This document shows, one piece after another, positions 46,786 to 55,396 of a DNA stretch of 64,000 bases (position 1 is the stretch's first letter; every line of letters begins with the position of its first letter). A program made the translations under genes and the position numbers. Source of the DNA: Micavibrio sp. UBA2137 (lineage in GTDB: Bacteria > Pseudomonadota > Alphaproteobacteria > Micavibrionales > Micavibrionaceae); assembly GCA_002328415.1 (NCBI GenBank), contig DCXL01000003.1, forward strand, positions 172,860-236,859, given 5' to 3'. The notes beneath the pieces are model-generated. The model was not told the origin of the DNA, ran no database searches, and saw only the letters and a program-made list of their open reading frames with translations.

Positions 46786-47892
46786 ATGAAAACGCGTGCA
46801 GCAGTTGCCTATAAAGCAGGTGAGCCTCTTGTTATTGAAACGGTTGACCTTGAGGGGCCAAAAGCAGGTGAAGTCCTTATTGAAAATATGGCAACAGGTG
46901 TATGTCATACAGATGCCTTTACATTGTCTGGCGATGATCCCGAAGGGGCTTTTCCAGCTATCTTGGGTCATGAGGGTGCAGGCATTGTGCGCGAGGTTGG
47001 CGAAGGCATAACCTCTGTTGAGGTCGGGGACCATATTATTCCACTCTACACACCAGAATGTCGCACATGTGATTTTTGCCTTAACCCAAAAACAAATCTG
47101 TGCCAGTCCATTCGTGAAACACAAGGGAAGGGGCTTATGCCTGATGGTACCAGTCGTTTCTCGCTCAATGGCAAAGAGATTTTGCATTACATGGGAACCT
47201 CAACATTCTCTAACTTCTCGGTTTTACCTGAAATTGCCGTTGCCAAAGTGCGCAAGGACGCGCCTTTTGAAAAAATCTGCTATATCGGTTGTGGTGTCAC
47301 TACGGGCATTGGTGCCGTTGTCTTTGATGCAAAGGTTGAACCAGGCTCAACAGTCGCTGTCTTTGGCCTTGGTGGTATTGGACTGAATGTTATTCAGGGC
47401 GCGCGCATGGTGGGGGCATCGCGCATTATTGGCATTGATATCAATCCGTCCAAGAAAGAGCTGGCTCAAAAATTTGGCATGACAGATTTTATTAATCCAA
47501 AAGAGGTTGATAACGTTGTTGAAGCTATCGTTGAATTGACCAAGGGTGGCGTTGATTATTCCTTTGAATGTATTGGAAATGTTGATGTGATGCGCCAAGC
47601 CTTGGAATGTTGCCACAAGGGCTGGGGCGAAAGTGTGGTTATTGGTGTTGCAGGTGCGGGTAAAGAAATCTCAACCCGTCCGTTTCAACTGGTTACAGGG
47701 CGTGTTTGGCGCGGATCTGCCTTTGGTGGTGCGCGTGGGCGCACAGATGTTCCTAAAATCGTGGACTGGTATATGGATGGCAAAATTAACATTGACGATA
47801 TGATTACGCACACCATGCCACTCGAAGACATTAACAAGGCCTTTGACCTGATGCATCATGGTGAAAGCATTCGCAGCGTGGTGAAATTTTAA
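46786..47892 (+). CDS. adhC: S-(hydroxymethyl)glutathione dehydrogenase (class III alcohol dehydrogenase)
   Basis: Zinc-dependent oxidation of the formaldehyde-glutathione adduct to S-formylglutathione. Catalytic zinc ligands are in GVCHTDAF and GHEGAGIV, structural zinc cysteines in PECRTCDFCLNPKTNLC, and the NAD site in VAVFGLGGIGLNVIQGA. The 368-residue length and SNFSVLPEIAVAKV segment are typical of class III enzymes. Its stop overlaps the fghA start (TAATG), so both enzymes of the pathway are translated together. Confidence 0.96.
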   Translation: MKTRAAVAYKAGEPLVIETVDLEGPKAGEVLIENMATGVCHTDAFTLSGDDPEGAFPAILGHEGAGIVREVGEGITSVEVGDHIIPLYTPECRTCDFCLNPKTNLCQSIRETQGKGLMPDGTSRFSLNGKEILHYMGTSTFSNFSVLPEIAVAKVRKDAPFEKICYIGCGVTTGIGAVVFDAKVEPGSTVAVFGLGGIGLNVIQGARMVGASRIIGIDINPSKKELAQKFGMTDFINPKEVDNVVEAIVELTKGGVDYSFECIGNVDVMRQALECCHKGWGESVVIGVAGAGKEISTRPFQLVTGRVWRGSAFGGARGRTDVPKIVDWYMDGKINIDDMITHTMPLEDINKAFDLMHHGESIRSVVKF

Positions 47893-48734
47893 TGCAGATT
47901 ATTGAGAGCCATAAATGTGCCAGTGGCATGTTGCATATTTGTGAGCACAAAAGTGAGGCATTAAAATGCACGATGCGCTTTTCCCTATTTCTGCCTAAAG
48001 AGGCCGAAACTGATAATGTCCCGTTGCTTACTTTTCTATCAGGTCTTACCTGCACCCATGAAAATTTCACAACAAAGGCAGGGGCTTATATTTTTGCAGC
48101 CCAAGCGAAAGTGGCTATCCTTGCGCCTGATACCTCACCGCGCGGAGATGATGTTCCGGATGATGCTGAATCTTATGATTTTGGAAAGGGCGCTGGCTTT
48201 TATATCAATGCAACGCAAATGCCCTGGGCCAAAAATTACCAAATGGAAAGCTATATCGTCGAAGAGTTGAATGCTTTGGTGCTGAAAGAGTTTCCTATTA
48301 AAGCGGACGCGCAAGGGATCTTTGGACATTCAATGGGTGGGCATGGAGCCTTAACACTTGGTCTTAAATATCCAGAAAAGTATAAATCTATTTCGGCTTT
48401 TTCGCCGATTGTAGCCCCCTCTCAAGTGCCTTGGGGAGAGAAGGCGTTTACGCGTTATCTAGGGGACGATTTGCAGAAGTGGCAGACACATGATGCGTGC
48501 GCACTGATGAAAAACTCTAGAAACCGTATTGATTATCCAGAGATACTTATTGATCAAGGTTTAGGGGATCAGTTTTTGGAAGAACAGTTAAAGCCTGACT
48601 TGTTTAAAGAGGCTTGTGCAAATGTCGGCCAAACATTGAAATTGCGCAAACATGAGGGCTATGACCATAGCTATTACTTTATATCTAGCTTTATTGGTGA
48701 TCACATTGCGCATCACGCAAGTATTTTAGGTTAA
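47892..48734 (+). CDS. fghA: S-formylglutathione hydrolase
   Basis: Esterase-D type alpha/beta hydrolase that releases formate and glutathione, the second step after AdhC. Nucleophile serine is in FGHSMGGHGAL; the N-terminal LLTFLSGLTCTHENFTTKAG and DTSPRGDDVPDD segments are diagnostic; the acid and histidine are in DQGLGDQFL and GYDHSYYFI. Length 280 is normal. Overlaps adhC by one base. Confidence 0.96.
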   Translation: MQIIESHKCASGMLHICEHKSEALKCTMRFSLFLPKEAETDNVPLLTFLSGLTCTHENFTTKAGAYIFAAQAKVAILAPDTSPRGDDVPDDAESYDFGKGAGFYINATQMPWAKNYQMESYIVEELNALVLKEFPIKADAQGIFGHSMGGHGALTLGLKYPEKYKSISAFSPIVAPSQVPWGEKAFTRYLGDDLQKWQTHDACALMKNSRNRIDYPEILIDQGLGDQFLEEQLKPDLFKEACANVGQTLKLRKHEGYDHSYYFISSFIGDHIAHHASILG

Positions 48735-48881
48735 ACATTACATTTCTATAATATATTGGAAATATAATTATTTATATATTTTTCTTATTGATGCTATTTG
48801 AAAAAAGAATTCGACCTCACTTTTTAATGTGAATAGACTTTTGTCAGAATTTAAAATCATTCATTTACAGGAACAATTTTT

Positions 48882-51152
48882 ATGTCTTTCAAAAAACCTC
48901 TTTTAATAGCAGCTTTAGTTGTATCAACTTCTCTTGGAACTCTACCTGCACAAAATATTTCCGTTCTTGCAGAAACGATCCTGACTGATGAACCCGGAGA
49001 GGGTCAGCCAAAGCTTAATCAATTTTGGTGGCCAGAGGAGTTAAACCTTAATCCATTGCGCGTTCACGATACTGAATCTAACCCATATGGTGCCGATTTT
49101 GATTACGCGGCCGCCTTTAAAACTCTAGATTTAGATGCTGTTAAAAAAGACATTGATGCGCTTTTGACAACTTCACAAGATTGGTGGCCATCAGATTACG
49201 GTAATTACGGACCATTTTTCATTCGTATGGCATGGCATAGCGCCGGGACATACCGTACCCATGACGGACGTGGTGGCGCTGGCGGTGGTCAGCAACGTTT
49301 TAATCCACTTAATAGCTGGCCTGATAATGCTAACCTTGATAAAGCGCGTCGCTTGCTTTGGCCAATTAAGCAAAAATATGGCAACAAACTCTCATGGGCT
49401 GATTTGATGGTTCTTACTGGTAACGTGGCCATGGAAAATATGGGTTTTGAAACGCTTGGATTTGCCGGAGGGCGTGAAGATGATTGGGAGCCAGACCTCG
49501 TCTATTGGGGCCCTGAAACGAAAATGCTTGATTCTAATCGTCGAGGGAAAGATGGCAAACTGAAAGGACCTTTGGCAGCAGTACAAATGGGACTGATTTA
49601 CGTTAATCCCGAAGGTCCAAATAGCAATCACGATCCTGTGTCAGCCGCAGGAGATATCCGCGAGTCTTTCGGACGCATGGCCATGAATGACGAGGAAATT
49701 GTTGCTCTTATTGCAGGTGGCCACACTTTTGGTAAGGCACACGGTGCGCACAAACCAGACGAATGTCTTGACGCTGAGCCAGGTGCGGCTGGTATAGAGA
49801 TGCAAGGTCAAGGGTGGGCTAATAAATGTGGCAAAGGTAACGCGGAAGACACAGTTACGAGTGGTCTGGAAGGGGCATGGACATCCTCACCTGCTGAATG
49901 GACACACCAATATTTAGAAAATCTTTTCCGCTTTGAATGGAAGCAGGCAAAAAGTCCAGCCGGTGCGGTTCAATGGATTCCAACAGATGAATCTGCGGCC
50001 GCTCTCGTGCCTGATGCGCATATTGAAGGGAAATTTCATGCGCCAATTATGTTCACAACAGACTTGGCATTAAAGGAAGACCCTGAATTTAGAAAAATTG
50101 CAGAGCGTTTTCGTGACAATCCCGAGGAATTTGAGGATGCCTTTGCCCGTGCATGGTTTAAGTTAACGCACCGTGATATGGGGCCTAAGGCACGCTATAT
50201 TGGCAAAGACGTGCCTGATGTAGAGTTGATGTGGCAAGACCCGCTTCCTGAGCGTGATTACAAGTTGATTAGTGATGGAAATGCTGAAGATCTTAAAGAA
50301 CGTATTTTGGAGAGTGGTTTAACTGTTCCCGAACTTGTACGTACAGCATGGGCGTCAGCTTCAACATATAGGGCAAGTGATATGCGCGGAGGTGCCAATG
50401 GAGCGCGTATTCGCCTTGAGCCACAGGTGAATTGGGAAGCCAATAACCCTGAGGAATTGCAAAAGGTTTTGGCGAAGCTGGAAGAGATTAGAACAGAATT
50501 TAATGACGATTTGTTCTTTGGCAAGGAAATCTCAATGGCTGATACGATTGTTCTTGCAGGTGCTGCCGCGATTGAAAAGGCCGCGCGTGATGCAGGTTAT
50601 AAAGATGTCGAAGTGCCGTTTACATCTGGTCGTGTTGATGCCACACAGGAAAAAACAGATGTTGAGAGCTTCTCTTATCTGGAACCGCAAGCAGATGCTT
50701 TTCGAAACTATTATACAGAAACTAACTACCGTACACCACTTGATATGATGGTAGAAAAAGCAGATTTACTGGATCTGACTGTTCCTGAGATGACGGTACT
50801 TATAGGTGGTATGCGTGCACTCAATGCCAATGCAGATGGGTCAGATTTTGGTGTCTTTACTGACAACCCAGGGACATTGAGTAATGATTTCTTTGTGAAC
50901 CTGCTTGATATGTCGACGAAATGGCAGAAAACAGACGAGGCTGATGTTTATGCGGGTGTTGATCGCGAAACTGGCGAAGCCAAATGGCGTGCCAAGCCTG
51001 TTGATTTGATCTTTGGATCAAACTCAGAGCTGCGTGCTGTGGCCGAGGTCTACGCCTATGAAGGTGGTGAACAGAAATTCATCAAGGACTTTGTTGACGC
51101 ATGGGTAAAGGTGATGAACGCAGACCGCTTTGACGAAGAAAAAGATGCTTAA
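48882..51152 (+). CDS. katG: Catalase-peroxidase KatG with predicted export signal
   Basis: Bifunctional haem catalase-peroxidase, 756 residues. Distal R115, W118 and H119 (FIRMAWHSAGTYR), Y240 and M266 reproduce the Trp-Tyr-Met adduct with the same spacing as other KatGs, and the proximal H281 is in AGGHTFGKAHG. The second, haem-free duplicate half is present. Unusually, the protein opens with a Lys-containing start, a hydrophobic core (LLIAALVVSTSLGTL) and plausible cleavage sites (PAQ or VLA), so it looks Sec-exported, like the periplasmic KatP/KatA group. The leader region of 147 bases is AT-rich. A strong terminator follows. Confidence 0.95.
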   Translation: MSFKKPLLIAALVVSTSLGTLPAQNISVLAETILTDEPGEGQPKLNQFWWPEELNLNPLRVHDTESNPYGADFDYAAAFKTLDLDAVKKDIDALLTTSQDWWPSDYGNYGPFFIRMAWHSAGTYRTHDGRGGAGGGQQRFNPLNSWPDNANLDKARRLLWPIKQKYGNKLSWADLMVLTGNVAMENMGFETLGFAGGREDDWEPDLVYWGPETKMLDSNRRGKDGKLKGPLAAVQMGLIYVNPEGPNSNHDPVSAAGDIRESFGRMAMNDEEIVALIAGGHTFGKAHGAHKPDECLDAEPGAAGIEMQGQGWANKCGKGNAEDTVTSGLEGAWTSSPAEWTHQYLENLFRFEWKQAKSPAGAVQWIPTDESAAALVPDAHIEGKFHAPIMFTTDLALKEDPEFRKIAERFRDNPEEFEDAFARAWFKLTHRDMGPKARYIGKDVPDVELMWQDPLPERDYKLISDGNAEDLKERILESGLTVPELVRTAWASASTYRASDMRGGANGARIRLEPQVNWEANNPEELQKVLAKLEEIRTEFNDDLFFGKEISMADTIVLAGAAAIEKAARDAGYKDVEVPFTSGRVDATQEKTDVESFSYLEPQADAFRNYYTETNYRTPLDMMVEKADLLDLTVPEMTVLIGGMRALNANADGSDFGVFTDNPGTLSNDFFVNLLDMSTKWQKTDEADVYAGVDRETGEAKWRAKPVDLIFGSNSELRAVAEVYAYEGGEQKFIKDFVDAWVKVMNADRFDEEKDA

Positions 51153-51188
51153 AGAGTAAATTATAGGATCTTCACTCCAAAGAAGAGC

Positions 51189-51218
51189 GCCGCAACTTCC
51201 CTCAGTTGCGGCGTTTTC
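51189..51218. terminator. Strong intrinsic terminator after katG
   Basis: CGCCGCAACT (51189-51198) pairs perfectly with AGTTGCGGCG (51205-51214) around a six-base loop and runs into TTTTCT. It also sits at the 3' end of the minus-strand regulator, so it may work for both. Confidence 0.92.
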
Positions 51219-51562
51219 TATGCGCTTTTGGCCTTGGGTTTAACCAATGCGTCAAGCGGGACTGCGAGTGCGTTAGAGAGTTTGTTAATGGCGGCCACTG
51301 AACCATTCTTTGCCCCTGTTTCAATTTCCGTTAAGTAAGTGCGCGAAATTCCAGCTTTGCTGGCAAGTTGCACCTGTGTCAGGCCTTGTTCCTTCCTAAA
51401 ATAGCGAATGGGGTTTATGCCCTCGGGAACATCATAGGATTTGTTTTTGAAATACTCTTCGGCCTTGGACTCAATGTCCTTTTGAATGGCTGTGCGATAT
51501 TCATGTAACGGAATCATGACATAGGGTTTGCCATCGCGATGTGTGATTTCATATTGGCTCAT
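51218..51562 (-). CDS. XRE-family helix-turn-helix regulator (antitoxin-like)
   Basis: A 114-residue protein with a Cro/CI-type HTH at about residues 50-105: IRYFRKEQGLTQVQLASKAG, then SRTYLTEIETGAKNGSVAAI and KLSNALAVPLDAL. The first 45 residues (YEITHRDGKPYVMIPLHEY) resemble the N-termini of antitoxins that accompany RelE/HigB-like or similar toxins, but no toxin gene adjoins it. It may act as a solitary regulator. Ribosome site AAAGGGAG near the start. Confidence 0.85.
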   Translation of the reverse strand: MSQYEITHRDGKPYVMIPLHEYRTAIQKDIESKAEEYFKNKSYDVPEGINPIRYFRKEQGLTQVQLASKAGISRTYLTEIETGAKNGSVAAINKLSNALAVPLDALVKPKAKSA

Positions 51563-51615
51563 AAAGGGAGAACACCTGTTGTCAACTTTGATACCTATCT
51601 ATATTGTCTCATATT

Positions 51616-52263
51616 ATGCTTAAATATCAAGTTCACCAATCTGGTAATACACCACCGAAAAACGCTGTTATCCTGTTGCATGGCTATGGGGCCAATGGCG
51701 CTGACCTAATTGAATTGGGCAAAGTCTTTAGTGAGACAAATCCTGAAACAGTCTTTATTGCACCTGATGCGCCGACACCGTGCGAGATGGGCGGCCCAGG
51801 TTTTCAGTGGTTCTCCTTGCGTGAATATACGCCAGCTTCTCTCAAGGCAGGCAGTCAACAGGCATTTCCCGTCCTCAAAGAGCTGATCACACATATAAAG
51901 TCAGAATATGACCTGAAAGATAAGAGCATTGCATTGATGGGGTTTTCTCAAGGCACAATGATGTCGCTTTATGCCATGCTGCAAATGCCAGAGACGATCG
52001 CAACAGTTATTGGTTACAGTGGCGCACTGGCCGAGGACACGGTCGAGGCGCGTCCAGCGTATGATGATTTTCCTGTTGCGCTGGTGCACGGAGATGCCGA
52101 TTTGGTTGTGCCCGTGCAGGCCACAGTCATGGCAACCCATATTTTGGAAAAAGCAGGCTTTGATGTGACACAGGAAATTATCACGAATCTGGGGCATGGA
52201 ATTGATAATTCGGGTCTCGAAATCGGTAAAAAAATGCTTAAAATGCATCTAAAATTAGAATAG
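51616..52263 (+). CDS. Alpha/beta hydrolase, carboxylesterase/phospholipase family
   Basis: A 216-residue serine hydrolase of the esterase YpfH/carboxylesterase 2 type. Oxyanion strand VILLHGYGANGADLI, nucleophile in LMGFSQGTMMSLYA, acid in HGDADLVVPV and histidine in LGHGID form a full catalytic set. Cytoplasmic (no signal peptide). Start at ATG 51616; a TTG four codons upstream is also in frame. Neither has a strong ribosome site. Substrate unknown. Confidence 0.9.
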   Translation: MLKYQVHQSGNTPPKNAVILLHGYGANGADLIELGKVFSETNPETVFIAPDAPTPCEMGGPGFQWFSLREYTPASLKAGSQQAFPVLKELITHIKSEYDLKDKSIALMGFSQGTMMSLYAMLQMPETIATVIGYSGALAEDTVEARPAYDDFPVALVHGDADLVVPVQATVMATHILEKAGFDVTQEIITNLGHGIDNSGLEIGKKMLKMHLKLE

Positions 52264-52525
52264 TGTGTTGCGACGCACAAAAATTAAATAACTGAATTTA
52301 AATCATAAAATATTCATTTTTTATATGATATTGCACTGCAACATGTATTTGTACTGATTGTATATGCGAATCTGGTGTAAAATGGTAGTATGAATTTGCA
52401 AGAGACCATTTTATTGTTTCTGCGCCGTCTTATGAAAGCATCCGCTTTCGGTTCAGGTTCTATTTGCAATAATTATTCGTTGGTCTTTCTGTCACACAGT
52501 CGCGAACTATCCGAAAGGGGTTTTT

Positions 52526-53143
52526 ATGCTGGGCAGTCAATTAAGTGATGTAAATTCCACGTCATCGACCACGATGCGATCGCTGGATCAGTGTCCAGCT
52601 CTGGTGCTGAATGCTGATTACAGACCTTTGTCGTATTACCCCTTATCATTATGGTCTTGGCAGGAAGCTGTTAAGGCCATTTTTCGTGAAACGGTAACAG
52701 TTTTGTCTGAATATGACCGGATGATTAGAAGTCCCTCACATGAATTTAAGCTGCCGAGCGTTCTTGTGCTTAATGAATATATAAAGCCAAAAACATCGCC
52801 GGCCTTTACACGATTTAATGTTTTCCTACGCGACAACTGGGAATGCCAGTATTGCGTGAAGAAATTTAAGACACAGGCGCTTACTTTTGACCACGTTATT
52901 CCTCGCTCCAAAGGTGGGCATACCTCATGGGAGAATATCGTCACCGCCTGTCAGAAGTGCAACACCCGCAAGGGCAATATGTTGCCAAAAGAATGCGACA
53001 TGCACCCGCAAGTCAAGCCATACGAACCATCGATGTATGAGCTGCAGGAGCATGGCAAAAAGTTTCCTCCCCATTTTCTGCACAAAAGTTGGGAGGATTA
53101 CCTGTATTGGGATTCCGAGTTGGAGGACCAATACATCCATTAA
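52526..53143 (+). CDS. HNH endonuclease family protein
   Basis: A 205-residue protein with a C-terminal HNH domain. The two zinc pairs are CQYC and CQKCN, and the catalytic stretch is LTFDHVIPRSKGGHTSWEN. The N-terminal half (ALVLNADYRPLSYYPLSLWS and LPSVLVLNEYI) is typical of the chromosomal HNH family widespread in alphaproteobacteria, so it is probably not a homing or restriction enzyme. GAAAGGGG lies before the ATG. The 262-base leader is AT-rich without an obvious gene. The next gene begins 27 bases on. Confidence 0.9.
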   Translation: MLGSQLSDVNSTSSTTMRSLDQCPALVLNADYRPLSYYPLSLWSWQEAVKAIFRETVTVLSEYDRMIRSPSHEFKLPSVLVLNEYIKPKTSPAFTRFNVFLRDNWECQYCVKKFKTQALTFDHVIPRSKGGHTSWENIVTACQKCNTRKGNMLPKECDMHPQVKPYEPSMYELQEHGKKFPPHFLHKSWEDYLYWDSELEDQYIH

Positions 53144-53169
53144 CGACGACATACCAAAGGAGGAATGTT

Positions 53170-53520
53170 ATGTTTGGGAAATTAATTGATGCTGGGCATT
53201 CAAGAAACTTAACGGAGGCAACCGTCTTCTATATCACATCGTTGATATTGTTGGTCGGTTTCTCAACAGTTTTGATGCATGTCCTGGGACTTGTTGGCGT
53301 TGTAAACGGCGGCGGCACGTTCTTTGAAGGCGGAAGCTGGCATACACTGATTGGCACAGGATTTATCCTGGTACTGTCAAGTATGATCCTGACTGGCCGC
53401 AAGCTGACCAGCGATATCTTCTCAATTCTGCTTGTTATTCTGGGTGTTTATCTGGGTTACACAACAAGCATTATGCTGGGTATGATCCCAGTTGCTCTTC
53501 TAACGACAATGAAGAAGTAA
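53170..53520 (+). CDS. Small membrane protein, paralogous at its N-terminus to the 39-residue gene at 55268
   Basis: A 116-residue protein with about three membrane helices. It opens MFGKLIDAGHSRNLTEATVF and has hydrophobic stretches near 23-45, 60-78 and 85-110, with a Gly-rich loop (VNGGGTFFEGG) between. The start at 53170 has a perfect AAAGGAGG ribosome site, whereas the frame is open further upstream into the HNH gene. Expression looks strong, and a terminator follows. No family recognised. Confidence 0.8.
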   Translation: MFGKLIDAGHSRNLTEATVFYITSLILLVGFSTVLMHVLGLVGVVNGGGTFFEGGSWHTLIGTGFILVLSSMILTGRKLTSDIFSILLVILGVYLGYTTSIMLGMIPVALLTTMKK

Positions 53521-53546
53521 TTATTGAGATACTAGTTATTCGAAAG

Positions 53547-53576
53547 ACAGGCTCCCTTGCGGAGCCTGTTTTTTTT
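53547..53576 (+). terminator. Intrinsic terminator
   Basis: ACAGGCTCC (53547-53555) pairs perfectly with GGAGCCTGT (53561-53569) around CTTGC, followed by a run of T residues. Ends the HNH and small membrane protein unit. Confidence 0.95.
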
Positions 53577-53611
53577 ATTGAACAAAGTTTGTCCTCAGCC
53601 GTTCATGAGAT

Positions 53612-54532
53612 ATGCAAACAATCTTACTTGTTCTATTTATACTTTTCAGTGCACTGACATTGCTTGGCTTTCTGGGCAAGTTCTGGTGGCGTTTTAAAAT
53701 TGCGGATTTCCCGCGTCTTCATTATGCCATTGCCTTGTCACTTATAGGTTTGACCTGCGTATATTATGATATGCCTATTGTTGCAACGGCTGCGGTAATG
53801 CTTTCGTTTTTAAACTTATGGCGTATTAGACACTACATTGTTCGGCGCAAACGACACGCGCATGGCACTGGTTTAAAGCTTATGTCTGTCAATGCTTATA
53901 AGAAGAATGACGAGCCACATGCCTTGCGTAGCTATCTGGATAAACAGTCGCCTGATATATTGTTGGTTATGGAGATGAATGATTGTCTGCAAGCGTGGTT
54001 GGCATCACATCTTGAAGAATACCCGCATAAACAAGAAACCTATGTAAGGGACGGCTTTCGTATTGCCTTATTCTCAAAAATTCCGCTTAAAAATGAAAAG
54101 ATTTTTTATTTGGGAGAAGATGAAACACCACTTTTAACTGCTCAAATTACATTTGATGGGCAAGATTACAATTTATTTTCTGCGCATCCTAAACCTGCAA
54201 TTTCACCATCCTATGCCCATAGCCGCGATACATATTTTCATGAAATTACACCTTATTTCAAAAAAGCGAAAAACCCAGTCATTGCCATGGGCGACTTCAA
54301 CAGTGTCCCGTGGGAAGAGCATTTTGAAACTTTCTTAGAGGATGCAGGGCTAGTCAGTACCTTGCGGGATCTGCCCTATACCATTACATGGCCAACCTAT
54401 ACACCGTTTTTGGGTATTCCAATGGATCATATCTTGGTGAGTCAGAACGTTGAGCACGGTTATCTCGCGCGTGGGCCATATATCGGCTCAGATCATTATC
54501 CTATCCACCTTTGTTTATTGGAAAAAGAATGA
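53612..54532 (+). CDS. Membrane-anchored endonuclease/exonuclease/phosphatase family protein
   Basis: A 306-residue protein with two or three N-terminal membrane helices (residues 3-85), then an EEP-fold domain. Motifs: LKLMSVNAYKKND, PDILLVMEMND (metal-binding Glu), VIAMGDFNSVPWE and GSDHYPIHLCL with the catalytic Asp-His pair. EEP enzymes cleave phosphodiesters in DNA, RNA, lipids or cyclic nucleotides; anchored members face the periplasm and usually have lipid or unknown substrates. Flanked by terminators, so probably monocistronic. Confidence 0.88.
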   Translation: MQTILLVLFILFSALTLLGFLGKFWWRFKIADFPRLHYAIALSLIGLTCVYYDMPIVATAAVMLSFLNLWRIRHYIVRRKRHAHGTGLKLMSVNAYKKNDEPHALRSYLDKQSPDILLVMEMNDCLQAWLASHLEEYPHKQETYVRDGFRIALFSKIPLKNEKIFYLGEDETPLLTAQITFDGQDYNLFSAHPKPAISPSYAHSRDTYFHEITPYFKKAKNPVIAMGDFNSVPWEEHFETFLEDAGLVSTLRDLPYTITWPTYTPFLGIPMDHILVSQNVEHGYLARGPYIGSDHYPIHLCLLEKE

Positions 54533-54625
54533 ATTATTTTGATTGTTCAGGAACTTAAAGATATACCGCTCGTTTACATGATTACAATAATCATAAAACA
54601 CAAACTAAAAACGGAGTGATAAATT

Positions 54626-54919
54626 ATGAGAATTATTATTGGTATATTAGCAGTCGTAGCGATTGTTCTATTGGCTGTATGGGCAGTAGATGTAGATGTT
54701 ACTGGTGATGTAGAATTACCAGAAGTTGAAGTATCTGCTGAGGGCGGCGAAATGCCAGCTGTTGACGTTAATACAGTTGATATAGACGCTACTATGGAAG
54801 AGGAGTCTGTGACTGTTCCAACACTTGAAGTTCAGGAAGAAGAAGTTGAAGTTCCTGTGCCTAACATTGATGTTGAAGCTCCAGAAGAAGACACAACTGC
54901 AGAAGAAGACAATCTGTAA
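54626..54919 (+). CDS. Small acidic exported or anchored protein with Val-Glu-Pro repeats
   Basis: A 97-residue protein: a basic start, one hydrophobic helix (IIIGILAVVAIVLLAVWAV), then a very acidic tail in which short valine/glutamate/proline units recur (ELPEVEVSA, VTVPTLEVQ, VEVPVPNIDVEAPE). There are no cysteines. It resembles no family I know. The tail probably projects into the periplasm. Its ribosome site is AACGGAG, nine bases before ATG. The Pmp3-like gene follows 34 bases on, so they may be co-expressed. Confidence 0.75.
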   Translation: MRIIIGILAVVAIVLLAVWAVDVDVTGDVELPEVEVSAEGGEMPAVDVNTVDIDATMEEESVTVPTLEVQEEEVEVPVPNIDVEAPEEDTTAEEDNL

Positions 54920-54953
54920 GATATTAAACCCAATTTAAAGAAAGGTAAGCACA

Positions 54954-55145
54954 ATGGCTTTACAAGGTACTAAAGATAGTTTGCTTGGAGATCTACTAAA
55001 GATTCTTCTTGCTGTAATCCTACCACCTCTAGGTGTTTTGGTTGAAGTAGGACTTAGCTTCCACTTCTTCCTCAATATTATTCTGACAATATTTGGATTT
55101 GTCCCTGGTATTATCCACGCAGTCTACATTATTGTAACGAGATAA
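54954..55145 (+). CDS. YqaE/Pmp3-family membrane protein
   Basis: A 63-residue, two-helix membrane protein. ILLAVILPPLGVLVEVG followed by FFLNIILTIFGFVPGIIHAV matches the Pmp3/UPF0057 signature. Family members are stress-induced (salt, cold, membrane potential) small proteins. Strong AGAAAGG ribosome site, and a terminator follows directly, consistent with an abundantly expressed stress gene. Confidence 0.93.
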   Translation: MALQGTKDSLLGDLLKILLAVILPPLGVLVEVGLSFHFFLNIILTIFGFVPGIIHAVYIIVTR

Positions 55146-55171
55146 GCTGTAATAATATTTTAAATTTAAAG

Positions 55172-55198
55172 AAAGAGCGGTTTTGCCGCTCTTTTTTA
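55172..55198 (+). terminator. Intrinsic terminator after the Pmp3-like gene
   Basis: AAAGAGCGG (55172-55180) pairs with CCGCTCTTT (55186-55194) around a five-base loop, with a T run at 55192-55197. Confidence 0.92.
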
Positions 55199-55267
55199 TT
55201 GACGCGCTGTTGCGTATTGGCTAGAACACAAGGAATACCAATACATTTAAGGGAAGAGAGAGCACCC

Positions 55268-55387
55268 ATGTTGCGTCGTCTATTTGATTTCGAAAAGAAA
55301 AAATCATTGCCAGAGGCGCTTGTGTTTTATCTGTTTTTTGTTGGGTGTTTCGTGCTCGTAAGCGCCGTCTTTCACGGGGAAATTTAA
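55268..55387 (+). CDS. 39-residue single-helix membrane microprotein
   Basis: The ORF starts MLRRLFDFEKKKSLPEALVF and ends with one hydrophobic helix (LFFVGCFVLVSAV). A purine-rich AAGAGAGAG ribosome site precedes it. Its first 35 residues match the N-terminus of the 116-residue protein at 53170 (shared M-x2-x-L-x-D, L-x-EA-x-VFY and the following helix), implying a small family. It is convergent with dsbB, nine bases apart. It was below a typical gene length cut-off. Confidence 0.6.
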   Translation: MLRRLFDFEKKKSLPEALVFYLFFVGCFVLVSAVFHGEI

Positions 55388-55396
55388 GAGGTTATC

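Noticed and set aside
48735..48881. Possible Fur or OxyR operator in the AT-rich katG leader
   Set aside because: Palindromic A/T runs are expected by chance in such sequence; no consensus match good enough to report.
52390..52549. A 52-codon ORF in the leader of the HNH gene
   Set aside because: No ribosome site, composition not gene-like, and it overlaps the HNH start in another frame.
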